A stretch of 6,567 nucleotides of DNA from Polaromonas sp. (GTDB lineage Bacteria; Pseudomonadota; Gammaproteobacteria; Burkholderiales; Burkholderiaceae_C): assembly GCA_013205645.1 (NCBI GenBank), contig JABMMH010000319.1, positions 1 to 6,567 on the forward strand, given 5' to 3'. A model generated the notes under the pieces. The model saw only the letters and a list, made by a program, of their open reading frames with translations, was not told where the DNA came from and made no database searches. The position numbers and the translations under genes are program-made. Below are positions 6,440-6,567 of the stretch, in pieces. Numbering within the stretch: the first letter of the stretch is position 1; each line of letters opens with the position of its first letter.

Positions 6440-6567
6440 TCACATGACTGCGCCGACTTGCCACGGCACAAACTCGTTTTGCCCGTAGCCGTGTTTTTCA
6501 CTTTTACTGTGTTCGCCTGATGCCGTCGCCAGCAGCCTCTCGAAAATACGTTGCCCCATTTCAGCAA
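6440..6567 (-). CDS. Altronate/galactarate dehydratase (UxaA/GarD) family protein, C-terminal end only
   Basis: Only the last 41 codons and the stop codon lie in the window; the gene continues beyond the right edge. The residues ATASGEHSKSEKHGYGQ, then NEFVPWQVGAVM and the stop, match the typical end of UxaA/GarD C-terminal domains (consensus like TASGEKTKSE, then NEFVPWQIG). Members dehydrate altronate, galactarate or other sugar acids, and the SuyB subunit of sulfolactate sulfo-lyase belongs to the same superfamily. In many bacteria the N-terminal SAF-type part is a separate gene just upstream, which cannot be seen here. The stop is 48 bases before the Ldh2 gene, in the same orientation, which suggests one operon. 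Family assignment rests on a short but distinctive tail; the specific reaction is undetermined. Confidence 0.8.
   Translation of the reverse strand, partial: AEMGQRIFERLLATASGEHSKSEKHGYGQNEFVPWQVGAVM

Noticed and set aside
6337..6567. Minus-strand open frame of 76 codons at the right edge
   Set aside because: It overlaps the Ldh2 start in another frame and is out of frame with the UxaA-type tail, which has a clear family match over the same bases.

Overview
The window is a stretch of sugar-acid or sugar catabolism genes from a bacterium. All seven genes lie on the minus strand, so transcription runs from the high-coordinate end to the low-coordinate end. Moderate-to-high G+C (roughly 55-60% by eye), strong G/C third-position bias and the protein families point to a proteobacterium, most plausibly a betaproteobacterium of the Burkholderiales (Comamonadaceae-like). 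The taxonomic call is an inference from general resemblance, not a search result. There are no tRNAs, rRNAs, insertion sequences, CRISPR arrays or phage genes.

In transcription order the layout is: (1) the last 41 codons of an altronate/galactarate dehydratase (UxaA/GarD C-terminal) family protein, 6440-6567, cut by the window edge; (2) a complete Ldh2-family NAD(P)-dependent 2-hydroxyacid dehydrogenase/2-ketoacid reductase, 5324-6391; (3) an A+T-rich gap, 5215-5323, with short direct repeats and a possible promoter; (4) a complete MalK/UgpC-type ABC ATPase, 4138-5214; (5) a complete Tat-exported family 1 solute-binding protein, 2761-4077; (6) a 118-base gap with two successive stem-loops, 2643-2760; (7) a MalF-like permease, 1737-2642; (8) a MalG-like permease, 816-1688; (9) the first 250 codons of an IlvD/Edd-family dehydratase closest to L-arabinonate dehydratases, 1-751, cut by the window edge. 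All gaps are under 120 bases.

Together the genes read as one catabolic unit. A CUT1-type ABC importer (binding protein, two permeases, one ATPase) brings in a sugar or sugar acid. Two unrelated dehydratases (UxaA type and IlvD/Edd type) can form 2-keto-3-deoxy acids, and an Ldh2-type oxidoreductase interconverts a 2-keto acid and a 2-hydroxy acid. The exact substrate cannot be read from the sequence. The flanking genes that would decide it (aldolase, sugar dehydrogenase, lactonase, regulator, UxaA N-terminal part) lie outside the window.

No wholly new system is evident. The points most worth a second look are the two dehydratases from different superfamilies around one importer, the tandem hairpins between the binding-protein and permease genes, and the repeat-bracketed candidate promoter before the ATPase gene.
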